Source: a virus. Taken from it: a DNA stretch of 42,708 bases. The stretch lies in IMG/VR virus record IMGVR_UViG_3300035698_000064, positions 1 through 42,708 of that record. One strand, written 5' to 3'. Position 1 is the first letter of the stretch. The number at the start of each line of letters is the position of its first letter. Position numbers and translations under genes: made by a program. This document shows, in pieces, positions 24,302 to 32,363 of the stretch. The notes below the pieces were generated by a model that saw only the letters and a list, made by a program, of their open reading frames with translations, was not told where the DNA came from and made no database searches.

Positions 24302-25336
24302 ATGTTGAACCTAGATAAACTCTACTCTAGCCATGATTTAGGTGGAGATGATGGTAAATGTTCCGGCTGCTCAATTCTGAAGCAGTCTAAACCTCGTCAC
24401 TCTATCACAGATTACGATACCCTCCCAGAGAAAGAGATCCTGTTCGTATCTGATTCCTTTACGTGGACCGCTGGGAATGCTAATGCCTTTGGAGCTATTG
24501 AGCAGACAACTCTGAAGCAATTCATTCCCTTCCCTGAGGAGGAGTATACGTTTACTGCTTCTGTGAAATGTCCTAGTGTGAAAGAGGGGGATATGTCTCC
24601 TGAGAACATGAAGATTTGCAGGGGTCATTTGGATGAGACCATCCTTAAGGTAAAGCCTAAGCTGGTATTCCCCTGTGGCAACCTAGCTATGAAGATGCTC
24701 ATTAAGAAGAGTGGTATTCAGAACAAAAGAGGGAAGTCTTTCCCCTTCACTACAGCTAATGGAGAGCATACCTGTACGGTAGTTCCCCTGTACCATCCTT
24801 GGTCTATCAGCCAAGAGCCTCGTCTCCACAAGATGTTCAAGGCTGACCTGATTAACAGCTATGAAAAGTTCATCCTCAACAAGACTAACTACGGCCCTCT
24901 CGAATACAGAGTAATCTACACGGAAGAGAAGCTAGAATACCTGGCTAAGTTCCTTGAGAATTACACTGATAAGATGGCAGTAGACCTTGAGACTACAGGA
25001 CTGGACTTCCTTCAGGACTCCATCCAGACTATCTCCTTTACCCTTAGGGAAGGGACGTTCGTAGTACCTTGGAACCACAAGGACTCCCCCTTCAGAGAAG
25101 GAGAGGGCTCCCACGAAAAGCTCATCGATTGTATGACACGCATCCTGAGCAATCCTTTTAGTCGCAAGATGTATCACAACGTCAAGTTCGACTACAAGTT
25201 CCTCTACCATGCTGGTATCAAGACCGTAAAGATCTGGGACACCAAGCTAATGCACCACACTTACGATGAGGATATGCCCAACAGTCTAATGGACCTCGTT
25301 AAATTCTACTTCCCTAAAGAACTAGAGGAATTCTAG
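24302..25336 (+). CDS. polA: DNA polymerase A part 1: UDG-like Fe-S domain plus 3'-5' exonuclease N-part
   Basis: This 344-residue protein is the first of three pieces of a family A DNA polymerase. Residues 1-190 resemble family 4/5 uracil-DNA glycosylases, with cysteines C20, C23, C90 and C106 in the Fe-S spacing (C-x2-C, then C-x15-C) and a YHP motif at 164-166. The glycosylase GEAPG motif is replaced by VSDSFT, so enzymatic activity is doubtful. Residues 223-344 hold the proofreading exonuclease start: Exo I DLETTGLDF (D228, E230) and Exo II YHNVKFDY (N293, D297). The frame ends in TAG at 25334-25336, immediately followed in the same frame by the ATG of part 2, so the Exo III motif is missing here and lies in part 2. 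Confidence 0.85.
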   Translation: MLNLDKLYSSHDLGGDDGKCSGCSILKQSKPRHSITDYDTLPEKEILFVSDSFTWTAGNANAFGAIEQTTLKQFIPFPEEEYTFTASVKCPSVKEGDMSPENMKICRGHLDETILKVKPKLVFPCGNLAMKMLIKKSGIQNKRGKSFPFTTANGEHTCTVVPLYHPWSISQEPRLHKMFKADLINSYEKFILNKTNYGPLEYRVIYTEEKLEYLAKFLENYTDKMAVDLETTGLDFLQDSIQTISFTLREGTFVVPWNHKDSPFREGEGSHEKLIDCMTRILSNPFSRKMYHNVKFDYKFLYHAGIKTVKIWDTKLMHHTYDEDMPNSLMDLVKFYFPKELEEF

Positions 25337-25819
25337 ATGCTAACTATTCAGAACCCTAAGACATTCGACTGGGCAAATATGTCCCTAGCTGATTGTTGTG
25401 AGGGTAACGCAATGGATACTCACTTCACCTTCAAGCTCTACGAGTTGATGGAAGAGAAGATGATCGACTCCCCCGTATGGAAGTTCCTAGAAAATGTTGC
25501 CATGCCTTCTCTTGAGATTTTCGGAGAGATGGAGTATCATGGTGTTCACGTTAGTACAGAGAGGCTAGAGTCTGTAGGCAAGTTCCTCAACGATAGGAAC
25601 AAAGACCTTGAGGATGCACTTCGTAAGTTCGATTTCATCTCTGAAGAAGACAACCTCTCCTCCAACGAAGCACTGAAGCAAATCTTCTATCTAAGGGAGG
25701 GAGCAATGGAGTTCTACCCACCTGATCGTACCAAAAAAGGAGAGCCTTCCTGCGCTGCTGCTACCTTCACACTTCTACTAACACAAATCAACGAAGAACT
25801 AGAACGTAGGGCATCATGA
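25337..25819 (+). CDS. polA: DNA polymerase A part 2: end of exonuclease plus thumb start
   Basis: This 160-residue protein continues part 1 in the same frame directly after its TAG. Residues 16-40 (LADCCEGNAMDTHFTFKLYE) correspond to the Exo III motif with D27 as the catalytic aspartate; the usual Tyr four residues earlier is Gly (G23). Residues 60-160 correspond to the region between exonuclease and palm in PolA, including DRTKKGEPSCAAATF, like the TKKGxxS segment of A-family polymerases. The ATG directly abuts the previous stop (TAGATG), ideal for termination-reinitiation but with no ribosome-binding site of its own. It ends in an ATGA overlap with part 3. On its own it would have no activity; it should assemble with parts 1 and 3. 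Confidence 0.8.
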   Translation: MLTIQNPKTFDWANMSLADCCEGNAMDTHFTFKLYELMEEKMIDSPVWKFLENVAMPSLEIFGEMEYHGVHVSTERLESVGKFLNDRNKDLEDALRKFDFISEEDNLSSNEALKQIFYLREGAMEFYPPDRTKKGEPSCAAATFTLLLTQINEELERRAS

Positions 25820-26907
25820 GTAAGTGGAAAGAAAGGCAACAGTCTAAGAAGATTAGTGCTGCTGTCATTACGGACAAGTCTACCAAGGAACTCAAGGTAG
25901 CTGCTAGCTTTATCAAAGAGCTTCTAGATCTGAAGAAGTCTCTGAAGCTACAAAAGACCTACATCGTAGGTACACGCGCTGCAATTGAGTACAATGGATA
26001 CAACAAGATCTTCCTGGACTTCCGCTTTGAGGGTACTGCTACGGGTAGACTGTCCTGTGCATCGTACAATGCTAAGAAGCGCAAGGGAGTTTCCTTCCAC
26101 ACTCTACCCAGACCTGATGAGGATGACGACGAGGGTAGTAACCTAGCTTCAAACATTCGCAGCCTATTCATTCCACCTCCTACCTGGGATTTCATTACGG
26201 CTGACTATGCTACGATGGAACTGCGTATCCTGGCTCATATTGCTGGGGAAGAGAATATGCTCAAGGCTTTCCGTAGTGGGGAAGACCTTCACTCGTACAC
26301 AGCTAGACTAGTATTCGGTAAGGAGAAGATCTCCAAGTTCGAACGACAGCTTGCCAAGGCTGTATCGTTCCTAATTGTATATGGTGGTGGCCCATTCAAC
26401 CTAAGTGAGACTATGGGTATTCCTATGCGTCGAGCCGAGGAGATCATTGGAGCGTATCAGACTGTCTACCCTAAGGTCTTCTCTTACATGGACAAGGTAA
26501 ACGACTCCACTAAGATGAGAGGATATGCTGAGTCCATCTTTGGTCGTAGGAGACACCTACCCAACGTAAACAGTAAAGACCTTAAGCTAGTCAACAGAGC
26601 CCTCCGACAAGGACTAAACTTCACTGTCCAGAGCCCTGCCTCGGACGTTCTACTCTGTGCTGTCATTGGTATCACTCAAGAGTTTAAGGAACGAGAGATG
26701 GAAGCTAGGGTAGTAGCAACAGTCCATGACTCCATCGAAGTTGTCTCCCCTTCCTGGGAAACCAGAGAGGCTGCACTCATTGTCAAGAATGAAATGGAAC
26801 AATACCCTGTGCTAAGAGAACGTATGGGCATGGAATTTAGCGTGCCCCTAGTTGCTGACATTGAGGTAGGGGATTCATTCGGAACAGGAAAGAAACTAGA
26901 ACTATGA
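25816..26907 (+). CDS. polA: DNA polymerase A part 3: palm and fingers (catalytic core)
   Basis: This 363-residue protein carries the polymerase active site. Motif A is DYATMELR with catalytic D130 and E135. Motif B is RQLAKAVSFLIVYG with R177, K181, F185 and Y189; Phe at 185 predicts E. coli Pol I-like rather than T7-like discrimination against ddNTPs. Motif C is VHDS with H304 and D305, with Ser where Pol I has Glu. TGRLS at residues 76-80 is the usual template-contact segment. The frame is -1 relative to part 2, and a TAG at 25807-25809 upstream in this frame limits any frameshift to the overlap. It is the replicative polymerase by context (helicase, SSB nearby). The stop overlaps thyX (ATGA). 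Confidence 0.92.
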   Translation: MSKWKERQQSKKISAAVITDKSTKELKVAASFIKELLDLKKSLKLQKTYIVGTRAAIEYNGYNKIFLDFRFEGTATGRLSCASYNAKKRKGVSFHTLPRPDEDDDEGSNLASNIRSLFIPPPTWDFITADYATMELRILAHIAGEENMLKAFRSGEDLHSYTARLVFGKEKISKFERQLAKAVSFLIVYGGGPFNLSETMGIPMRRAEEIIGAYQTVYPKVFSYMDKVNDSTKMRGYAESIFGRRRHLPNVNSKDLKLVNRALRQGLNFTVQSPASDVLLCAVIGITQEFKEREMEARVVATVHDSIEVVSPSWETREAALIVKNEMEQYPVLRERMGMEFSVPLVADIEVGDSFGTGKKLEL

Positions 26908-27542
26908 TTGACCTAATCGAACACACCCCTAATGGAGACGCGCTTGTTGTTAACGCAGCAAGAGCATCCTTTAACAAGCAGATCCCTGAAGTAGACGAAA
27001 AGGATATTAAGCTCCTAAACTATCTCGCAAAACATAAGCACGTTCTTCCTTTCCGACACCCTCATGTTACCTTCAGGGTAACCATGCCCATCTTTGTTGC
27101 TCGTCAACTAGGTAAGCATCAGGTGGGTATGAGTATGTCTGAAATGTCTAGACGATACGTTACCACTGAACCGGAGTTCTTTATTCCCGAAACGTTTAGG
27201 AAGGCTGCTGAGAATGTGAAGCAGGGAAGTTCTTCCGATAGTGTTGATTCCCCTTGTATGGTTACGGAGGAGGTGGATGAAGTGAACCGCCATGCTTTAG
27301 AGACCTACAAGTTTCTACTTGATAAGGGTGTGTGTCCTGAACAGGCTAGAATGGTTCTTCCTCAGTCCATGCTTACCACTGTCGTCTGGACAGGTTCCCT
27401 CCTCTCTTGGTTCCATATGTACAAGCTTAGGACAGATTCCCACACTCAATTAGAGACACAGGAGTATGCAAATACAATTGGAGAATACCTGGCCGACCTT
27501 TATCCTCATAGCTGGGCTGCATTATGCAAACACCTACTATAA
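26904..27542 (+). CDS. thyX: Flavin-dependent thymidylate synthase ThyX
   Basis: This 212-residue protein converts dUMP to dTMP using methylene-tetrahydrofolate, FAD and NADPH. The ThyX signature RHRxxSxNExSxRY appears in altered form as KHQVGMSMSEMSRRY at residues 71-85, with K, Q and S replacing the canonical R, R and N. Downstream, ARMVLPQSMLTT and the WFHMYKLRTDSHTQLETQEY segment match the family's ARxxLP and RxxxxxQxEI region. Length is at the short end of the usual 210-250 residues. It overlaps polymerase part 3 by four bases (ATGA), so dTTP supply is coupled to replication genes. Confidence 0.88.
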   Translation: MIDLIEHTPNGDALVVNAARASFNKQIPEVDEKDIKLLNYLAKHKHVLPFRHPHVTFRVTMPIFVARQLGKHQVGMSMSEMSRRYVTTEPEFFIPETFRKAAENVKQGSSSDSVDSPCMVTEEVDEVNRHALETYKFLLDKGVCPEQARMVLPQSMLTTVVWTGSLLSWFHMYKLRTDSHTQLETQEYANTIGEYLADLYPHSWAALCKHLL

Positions 27543-27751
27543 TAACTAAAGCGAAGACTTTCTCTATCTCCATTTGGAGATGGGCTAAGTCTGGATTTCT
27601 TACTTCACAAGAACTACATTGTGACCGCATGAAAACCTGTGTCCTCTGCCCTAAGTACTCTGAAGGAGTTTGCTTAGAGTGCGGTTGTCTACTAACGCTT
27701 AAGACTAGAATGCGTACCGAGGATTGCCCCCTAAATAAATGGAAAGACTAA
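27524..27751 (+). CDS. Small Cys-rich phage protein (probable zinc-binding)
   Basis: This 75-residue protein has seven cysteines: C33, C39, C42, C50, C53, C55 and C68, with two CxxC pairs (C39/C42 and C50/C53) followed by the ending CPLNKWKD. The pattern CxxCP...CxxCGC...K...CPxxKW is one I recall from short conserved proteins of T4-like phages, so it is a real gene although it overlaps thyX by 19 bases and gp47 by 13. The N-terminus forms an amphipathic helix (residues 13-26). A zinc-ribbon or zinc-knuckle fold is likely; function is unknown. Confidence 0.72.
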   Translation: MQTPTIITKAKTFSISIWRWAKSGFLTSQELHCDRMKTCVLCPKYSEGVCLECGCLLTLKTRMRTEDCPLNKWKD

Positions 27752-28782
27752 TCATCGGAGACACTCACCTGGAAGACAAGTATGAAGGTCTTCTAGTAGC
27801 TCAATGTGAGGCTCTCATTAAAATCTATGACGAAGCTCTCAAGGCCCACCCAGAACTGGAAGAGGTGGTCTTTATGGGAGACCTTACGATGCATAGACGC
27901 CCTTCTCCTAAGGTTCTCCTTTGGCTGAAGCAGGTTATCGATCATATGTCCCGTCATAGTCGTGTTGTCATGCTTAGAGGCAACCATGATAGTCAGACTA
28001 AAGCTGACGATGGGGTCACCGCTCTAAGTCTATTTGATAGTGAGATGGTTAAGACCTACACTCACACTGAACAACACGATGAAACAAAATCCTACTACAT
28101 CCCTCACTATGAAGACGAAGAAGCTATTAAAACTGATCTTGCTGCCTGCCCTAAGGACTATGCAATCTTTGGTCACTTTGGGTATTTCGGTGCTCTTAAT
28201 TCTGCTGGCGATAACGACTTCAGTATTGCTGTTGACGATTTCCCTTCCAATAGTGTTGTGGGACACATTCACACTTACGGTCAAACAGATACTAAACGAG
28301 GACACAAACTCATCCGTTTAGGTACTCCCTATCCTACCTCTTTCTCGGAGGGAAGGAAGGACAGCTTCTATGGAATCCTCTCTCAGACAGAAGAGGATCC
28401 CTACAGCATGAGTATATACCCCGTATCTTTCGGGCCAAGATTCCTCACCGTTGCCTATGATACAGTGGGGGATAACCTAGAGTTTATCAACGACCCCCAC
28501 TATTTTACTATCCTAAGGATTGTGTTTGATACACTGGAAGAAGTCCCACCTCTGTCAGAGATCCTAGAGGGAGTGAACGTCCATTACGTTGAGACTAAGT
28601 TCAAACCTCTAGTAGATACAAAGGAAGAGTTCGTGACTACAAGTACTGAGGATCCTATTACGGAACTCACTGACGAGATCATCGATTCGTATATCAATTG
28701 CAGCAATACGTCAATTTCGAAACAGACATTGCTGGACTCACTACAAATCATCTATGAGAATCAACAAGGTAGAGATCAATAA
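27739..28782 (+). CDS. 47: Recombination endonuclease subunit, T4 gp47 / SbcD (Mre11)-like
   Basis: This 347-residue protein is a metallophosphoesterase nuclease. The five-motif set is visible: GDTHL (D8, H10), VFMGDLTMH, LRGNHDS, a GHFGYFG segment and GHIHTYG. With gp46 it forms the Mre11/Rad50-type complex that resects DNA ends for recombination-dependent replication and, in T4, for host DNA breakdown. The length matches T4 gp47 (339). The start overlaps the Cys-rich gene by 13 bases, and the 3' end overlaps the gp46 gene by 29, so the two subunits are translationally coupled, as in T4 (47-46 order). Confidence 0.93.
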   Translation: MERLIIGDTHLEDKYEGLLVAQCEALIKIYDEALKAHPELEEVVFMGDLTMHRRPSPKVLLWLKQVIDHMSRHSRVVMLRGNHDSQTKADDGVTALSLFDSEMVKTYTHTEQHDETKSYYIPHYEDEEAIKTDLAACPKDYAIFGHFGYFGALNSAGDNDFSIAVDDFPSNSVVGHIHTYGQTDTKRGHKLIRLGTPYPTSFSEGRKDSFYGILSQTEEDPYSMSIYPVSFGPRFLTVAYDTVGDNLEFINDPHYFTILRIVFDTLEEVPPLSEILEGVNVHYVETKFKPLVDTKEEFVTTSTEDPITELTDEIIDSYINCSNTSISKQTLLDSLQIIYENQQGRDQ

Positions 28783-30310
28783 TTTCTACTCCTTCCAAAA
28801 AGCATCTGTAAACTTCGACAAGTACGAGGGCCTTGTATTAATCGAGGGTGAGAACAGAGACTCCAACTGTAGTGTTGGGTCCGGTAAGAGTGCTATCTTT
28901 GAAGCAGTAACTTACGGTCTCTTCGGAAACACTATCCGTAAATCTAACGAACCTTCCCTGGTCAATGCACAGAAGGGAAAGAAACTAATGGTTCGTCTAA
29001 CGGTTAACGATAACTTTGTAATTGAGAGAGGTAGAAGACCCACTACCCTGTCTGTTTATCTCAACGGAAAGAACTGCACCAAGGAGAATGCTAGGGCAAC
29101 TCAGAAGTTCATTGAGGAGCGCCTGAATACAAACTACAAGGTGTTCCTAGCCTCTACGGTATTCGGACAGCAGAATAGTATGGACTTCCTCTCGGCTTCC
29201 CCAGACGATAAGAGGTTGATGCTCAGGAACTTCCTCAACCTAGATGCCCTCTTTGATCTAAGGGAATCTGTCAAGTATCTCAAGTCTCAGTACTCACAGA
29301 AGATCAAGGCTATCAATGCTCTAATTGATGAGGCCAACAAACAGAAGAAGGAACACGGCCAGAAGATCGAGGAGGCCCGCCTGTTAAAGACTAATATTTC
29401 AGACGAGCTTAGTGAGGATGCCCTAAACTATACCTTGGATAGTATCCTTGAAGCTGAGGAATTCAATAGACAGAACGATAAAGCTATTGCTCAATTTACT
29501 TTAGAGGTTCAACGAAAGAACAAGGAGTGCTTGTCTCTTGCTAGAAGAGAGGAGACCTGTAGCAAGTGTGGTAGTCCTGTCGAGTACGATGAGGCTGTAG
29601 TGACGGGTCAAATTAAAAAACTCAAGCAGGAAAGCTCAAAGCTAGAGAAAAAGATCTCACAGATTCAGGAAGATACAATGGAAGTTCCTGTCTCCTCTAG
29701 GGACTACAACAAGCTTGCTAAGTACAATGAGCTTACTAGTAACCAAGAACTCTATGCGAAGCTACTCCAAGAGTGCAAAGACAAGATCGATGCTTGGGAC
29801 AAAGAGACTCAGGAACTCAACACTCAATACGAGATCATGCGGTTCTGGGAAAAAGCATTCTCTGAATCAGGACTCGTCAAGTACATTATTCGTAACGTTC
29901 TAGACTTCCTCAACACCAAAGTAAATTACTACCTGTCGTACCTATCACAGGGAAGATTTGTTTTGAAGTTCGATGAAGAAATGAAGGAGACGATCTATAA
30001 TAACCATGTCGAGACCAGTTATATCTCCCTCTCAGGAGGCGAGAAGAAGAAAGTAAATCTATCAGTCATGCTAGGTCTACAGCATATCTTATCTCTTTCT
30101 AGGAACAGTGAAACGAACCTAGTATTTCTTGATGAGATTGCTGAATCTTTAGACACCGATGGAATGGAAGGCCTATATACACTACTACTGGAACTGAAGA
30201 AAGACAAGACTTTGTTCCTAATTACGCACAATACTTACCTTAAATCCTTAATGGAATCAGCAAAAGTGATTAGGGTAATCAAAAAGAAAGGCATATCAAC
30301 AATAGCATGA
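28754..30310 (+). CDS. 46: Recombination ATPase subunit, T4 gp46 / SbcC (Rad50)-like
   Basis: This 518-residue SMC-type ATPase has a Walker A GSGKS at residues 42-46, a zinc-hook CSKC (C269, C272) between two coiled-coil arms (about 180-268 and 285-340), the ABC signature LSGGEKKK, and Walker B LVFLDEIAES near the C-terminus. It clamps DNA and controls the gp47 nuclease. The arms are short, as in T4 gp46 (560 residues). It overlaps gp47 upstream by 29 bases and nrdJ downstream by four (ATGA). Confidence 0.94.
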   Translation: MRINKVEINNFYSFQKASVNFDKYEGLVLIEGENRDSNCSVGSGKSAIFEAVTYGLFGNTIRKSNEPSLVNAQKGKKLMVRLTVNDNFVIERGRRPTTLSVYLNGKNCTKENARATQKFIEERLNTNYKVFLASTVFGQQNSMDFLSASPDDKRLMLRNFLNLDALFDLRESVKYLKSQYSQKIKAINALIDEANKQKKEHGQKIEEARLLKTNISDELSEDALNYTLDSILEAEEFNRQNDKAIAQFTLEVQRKNKECLSLARREETCSKCGSPVEYDEAVVTGQIKKLKQESSKLEKKISQIQEDTMEVPVSSRDYNKLAKYNELTSNQELYAKLLQECKDKIDAWDKETQELNTQYEIMRFWEKAFSESGLVKYIIRNVLDFLNTKVNYYLSYLSQGRFVLKFDEEMKETIYNNHVETSYISLSGGEKKKVNLSVMLGLQHILSLSRNSETNLVFLDEIAESLDTDGMEGLYTLLLELKKDKTLFLITHNTYLKSLMESAKVIRVIKKKGISTIA

Positions 30311-32208
30311 GCATTAAGACACTGGATCCAATAGGACAAGAGATTTTCGAGCAGCGTTACGCATACCCAGGGGAAACTAAGTGGGGAGAGAGAGCCAAAG
30401 TAATTGCTCGAACAGTAGCAACAGCAGAGACAGATGAGAACAAAGAGAAAGTAGAGAAGCTGTTCTACAATGTCATTAGCTCAGGTGATCTAATTCCTGG
30501 GGGAAGGATCATCTACGGTGCTGGTAGGAACCAGGGCAAGCACAACCTACTTAACTGTTACGTCATTGTTCCTGAGGACACAGTTGATTCCATTGGCAAG
30601 ACAGTCCAAGATATGTATAAGATTTCCTGCGCTGGTGGAGGCGTAGGTTTCAACGTCTCTAAGATTCGTCCTAGAGGTGACGACATTGGTAGCGTATCTA
30701 ATTCTGCTCCGGGCTCTGTCTCTGTCCTCAAGATGATAAACGAGGTAGGAGAGCACGTTAGAGCAGGCGGGGACAGACGCACCGCTCTCATGGGTATCCT
30801 AAACATTACCCACCCAGACCTACTAGACTTCCTTCGTGTCAAACTAGAAGAGGGCCATCTAAACAACTTTAACATCTCTGTAGCAATTACAGATCGATTC
30901 CTAGAGGCTGTTGAGTATGGAGAAGACTGGTACTTCACCTTCAACAACAAGGAGTACCATCGTTATTCTCTTACTGCTGTCAATGCGAAGAAGGAAACTA
31001 GAGAGCTATATGTTATCGGTCTTGATGAGCAAGATGTAATTAAGAGAGCAGAAGCATTCCACAAGGAGAGTTGGGAGGAACATTTCAGTAACGTTTCCCT
31101 TGCTCCTATCAAGGCCAAAGACCTGTGGGATATCATCTGGCAAAACTCAGTAGAGTCTGGAGACCCCGGCATCTACAACATTGATCTAGCTAACAAGTAC
31201 ACTAACTGCTCCTACTTTGAGGATCTAGACAGCACCAATCCCTGTGGTGAAATCTCTCTCCCTTCCTATGGTAACTGCTGCTTGGCAAATGTTAACCTAG
31301 ACAACATGGTTCTTGAGGATGGAACAGATATTGATTGGAAACGTCTAGCTAAATCAGTAAGAGCAGGAATTCGATTCCTAGACAACGTACTAACCATCAA
31401 CACCTTCCCAACTCCTGAGTGCAAGACTGTTGGAGAAAGATCAAGACGCATTGGCCTGGGTGTTACTGGATTCCACTACGCTCTGATTCGTCTGGGCCTC
31501 ACCTATGGAAGTGAGAAGTGCCTTGAGTTCTCGGAGAGACTCTTCTCTACCATTCGTGATGAGGCATACAAAATGTCCATCTACCTAGCAAGAGACAAGA
31601 AGCCTTTCCCTGAGTTTGATTACAAGAAGTACCTGAATGAGGAGTTTGCTAAGGCCCTTCCTGCTAGGATCCGAATGCTTATCAAGCGTCACGGTATTAG
31701 GAATGCAGTCATGCTTACTATCCCACCTTGCGGGACTATCAGTATGCTCCACGGAGTATCCAGCGGAATCGAACCTATCTTTTCTGCGATGTATAACAGA
31801 CGCTACCGTCAAGGTACTGTTTGGAAGTCCTTACTGGTGGTAGATCCTCTCTTCAAGAAATTCTACAATGAAAAAAGACCCCTTGATAACTTCGTTGGAG
31901 CCTACGACATCACCCCTGAAGACCATATCAGAGTCCAGGCGACTATTCAAAAGTACATCGACTCCTGTATCTCTAAGACAATCAATCTACCTGCAACTGC
32001 TGAGGCTAATGAGTTCTCTAAAGCAGCGTTGGACTATGCTCCTTACCTTAAAGGACTAACAGTGTACAGAGCAGGCAGCAAAGGGAACGAACCCCTTGAA
32101 GCAATCCCACTAACCCAAGAGAACATTACCCTATACATGGACAGCCCGGAACTAATAGCTACTGTTCAATCAGGCGATGCTTGTTCCCTAGAAGGAGGTG
32201 AGTGCTAA
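30307..32208 (+). CDS. nrdJ: Class II (adenosylcobalamin-dependent) ribonucleotide reductase
   Basis: This 633-residue enzyme reduces ribonucleotides to deoxyribonucleotides. Class II is indicated by GTISMLHGVSSGIEPIF and the KTINLPATAEA and LKGLTVYRAGS segments typical of NrdJ, and by the absence of an NrdB gene alongside. Catalytic residues are readable: C84 in LLNCYV (redox partner), N311-P312-C313-G314-E315 (thiyl radical C313, with N311 and E315), and C324/C325 (second redox Cys). The C-terminus ends in a CSLEGGEC pair that probably re-reduces the active site. It needs B12 from the host. It is coupled by ATGA to gp46 and by TAATG to a tiny gene. Confidence 0.93.
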   Translation: MSIKTLDPIGQEIFEQRYAYPGETKWGERAKVIARTVATAETDENKEKVEKLFYNVISSGDLIPGGRIIYGAGRNQGKHNLLNCYVIVPEDTVDSIGKTVQDMYKISCAGGGVGFNVSKIRPRGDDIGSVSNSAPGSVSVLKMINEVGEHVRAGGDRRTALMGILNITHPDLLDFLRVKLEEGHLNNFNISVAITDRFLEAVEYGEDWYFTFNNKEYHRYSLTAVNAKKETRELYVIGLDEQDVIKRAEAFHKESWEEHFSNVSLAPIKAKDLWDIIWQNSVESGDPGIYNIDLANKYTNCSYFEDLDSTNPCGEISLPSYGNCCLANVNLDNMVLEDGTDIDWKRLAKSVRAGIRFLDNVLTINTFPTPECKTVGERSRRIGLGVTGFHYALIRLGLTYGSEKCLEFSERLFSTIRDEAYKMSIYLARDKKPFPEFDYKKYLNEEFAKALPARIRMLIKRHGIRNAVMLTIPPCGTISMLHGVSSGIEPIFSAMYNRRYRQGTVWKSLLVVDPLFKKFYNEKRPLDNFVGAYDITPEDHIRVQATIQKYIDSCISKTINLPATAEANEFSKAALDYAPYLKGLTVYRAGSKGNEPLEAIPLTQENITLYMDSPELIATVQSGDACSLEGGEC

Positions 32209-32363
32209 TGAGTAAAGAAGAAAAGAAAGAAGAGATTAAGCAGAGGATCGAGATTGCTGAGGATATTATTGACCATTTCAATACTGAAGTAAGCGGTCTT
32301 CGTGTTGAACTTAGGGAGATTGAAAAACTACCTGATGCAGACTGTCCCTACTGGGAGGAATAA
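32208..32363 (+). CDS. 51-residue coiled-coil protein between nrdJ and a zinc-ribbon gene
   Basis: A 51-codon frame begins at the ATG of the TAATG overlap with nrdJ and ends in a TAATG overlap with the next gene, so both junctions are coupled. GGAGGTGA upstream of the ATG is a strong ribosome-binding site within the end of nrdJ. The protein is a charged helix (MSKEEKKEEIKQRIEIAED, then LRVELREIEK) ending in DADCPYWEE. No function is known. Confidence 0.65.
   Translation: MSKEEKKEEIKQRIEIAEDIIDHFNTEVSGLRVELREIEKLPDADCPYWEE

Noticed and set aside
25334-25336. Reassigned amber codon (TAG read as an amino acid) across the genome
   Set aside because: Several other genes here end at TAG in positions that fit family ends (for example the capsid gene at 14013-14015, the tail sheath at 19268-19270 and the tail tube at 19872-19874), so TAG is a working stop codon. 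Local readthrough at 25334 remains possible.
25733-25742. A-run (CAAAAAAGG) as a -1 frameshift site joining polymerase parts 2 and 3
   Set aside because: The run is not in slippery phase (codons are AAA AAA GGA), and the -1 frame has a TAG at 25807-25809 before part 3 begins, so a shift here could not reach part 3.
27538-27544. TATAATA after thyX as another promoter
   Set aside because: It includes the thyX stop codon, lies inside the Cys-rich gene and has no ATG at the short distance seen at the other boxes, so it is probably coincidental.
30558-30950. 130-residue minus-strand frame inside nrdJ
   Set aside because: It lies wholly antisense to conserved nrdJ sequence and has Ser/Arg/Leu-rich shadow composition without recognisable motifs.
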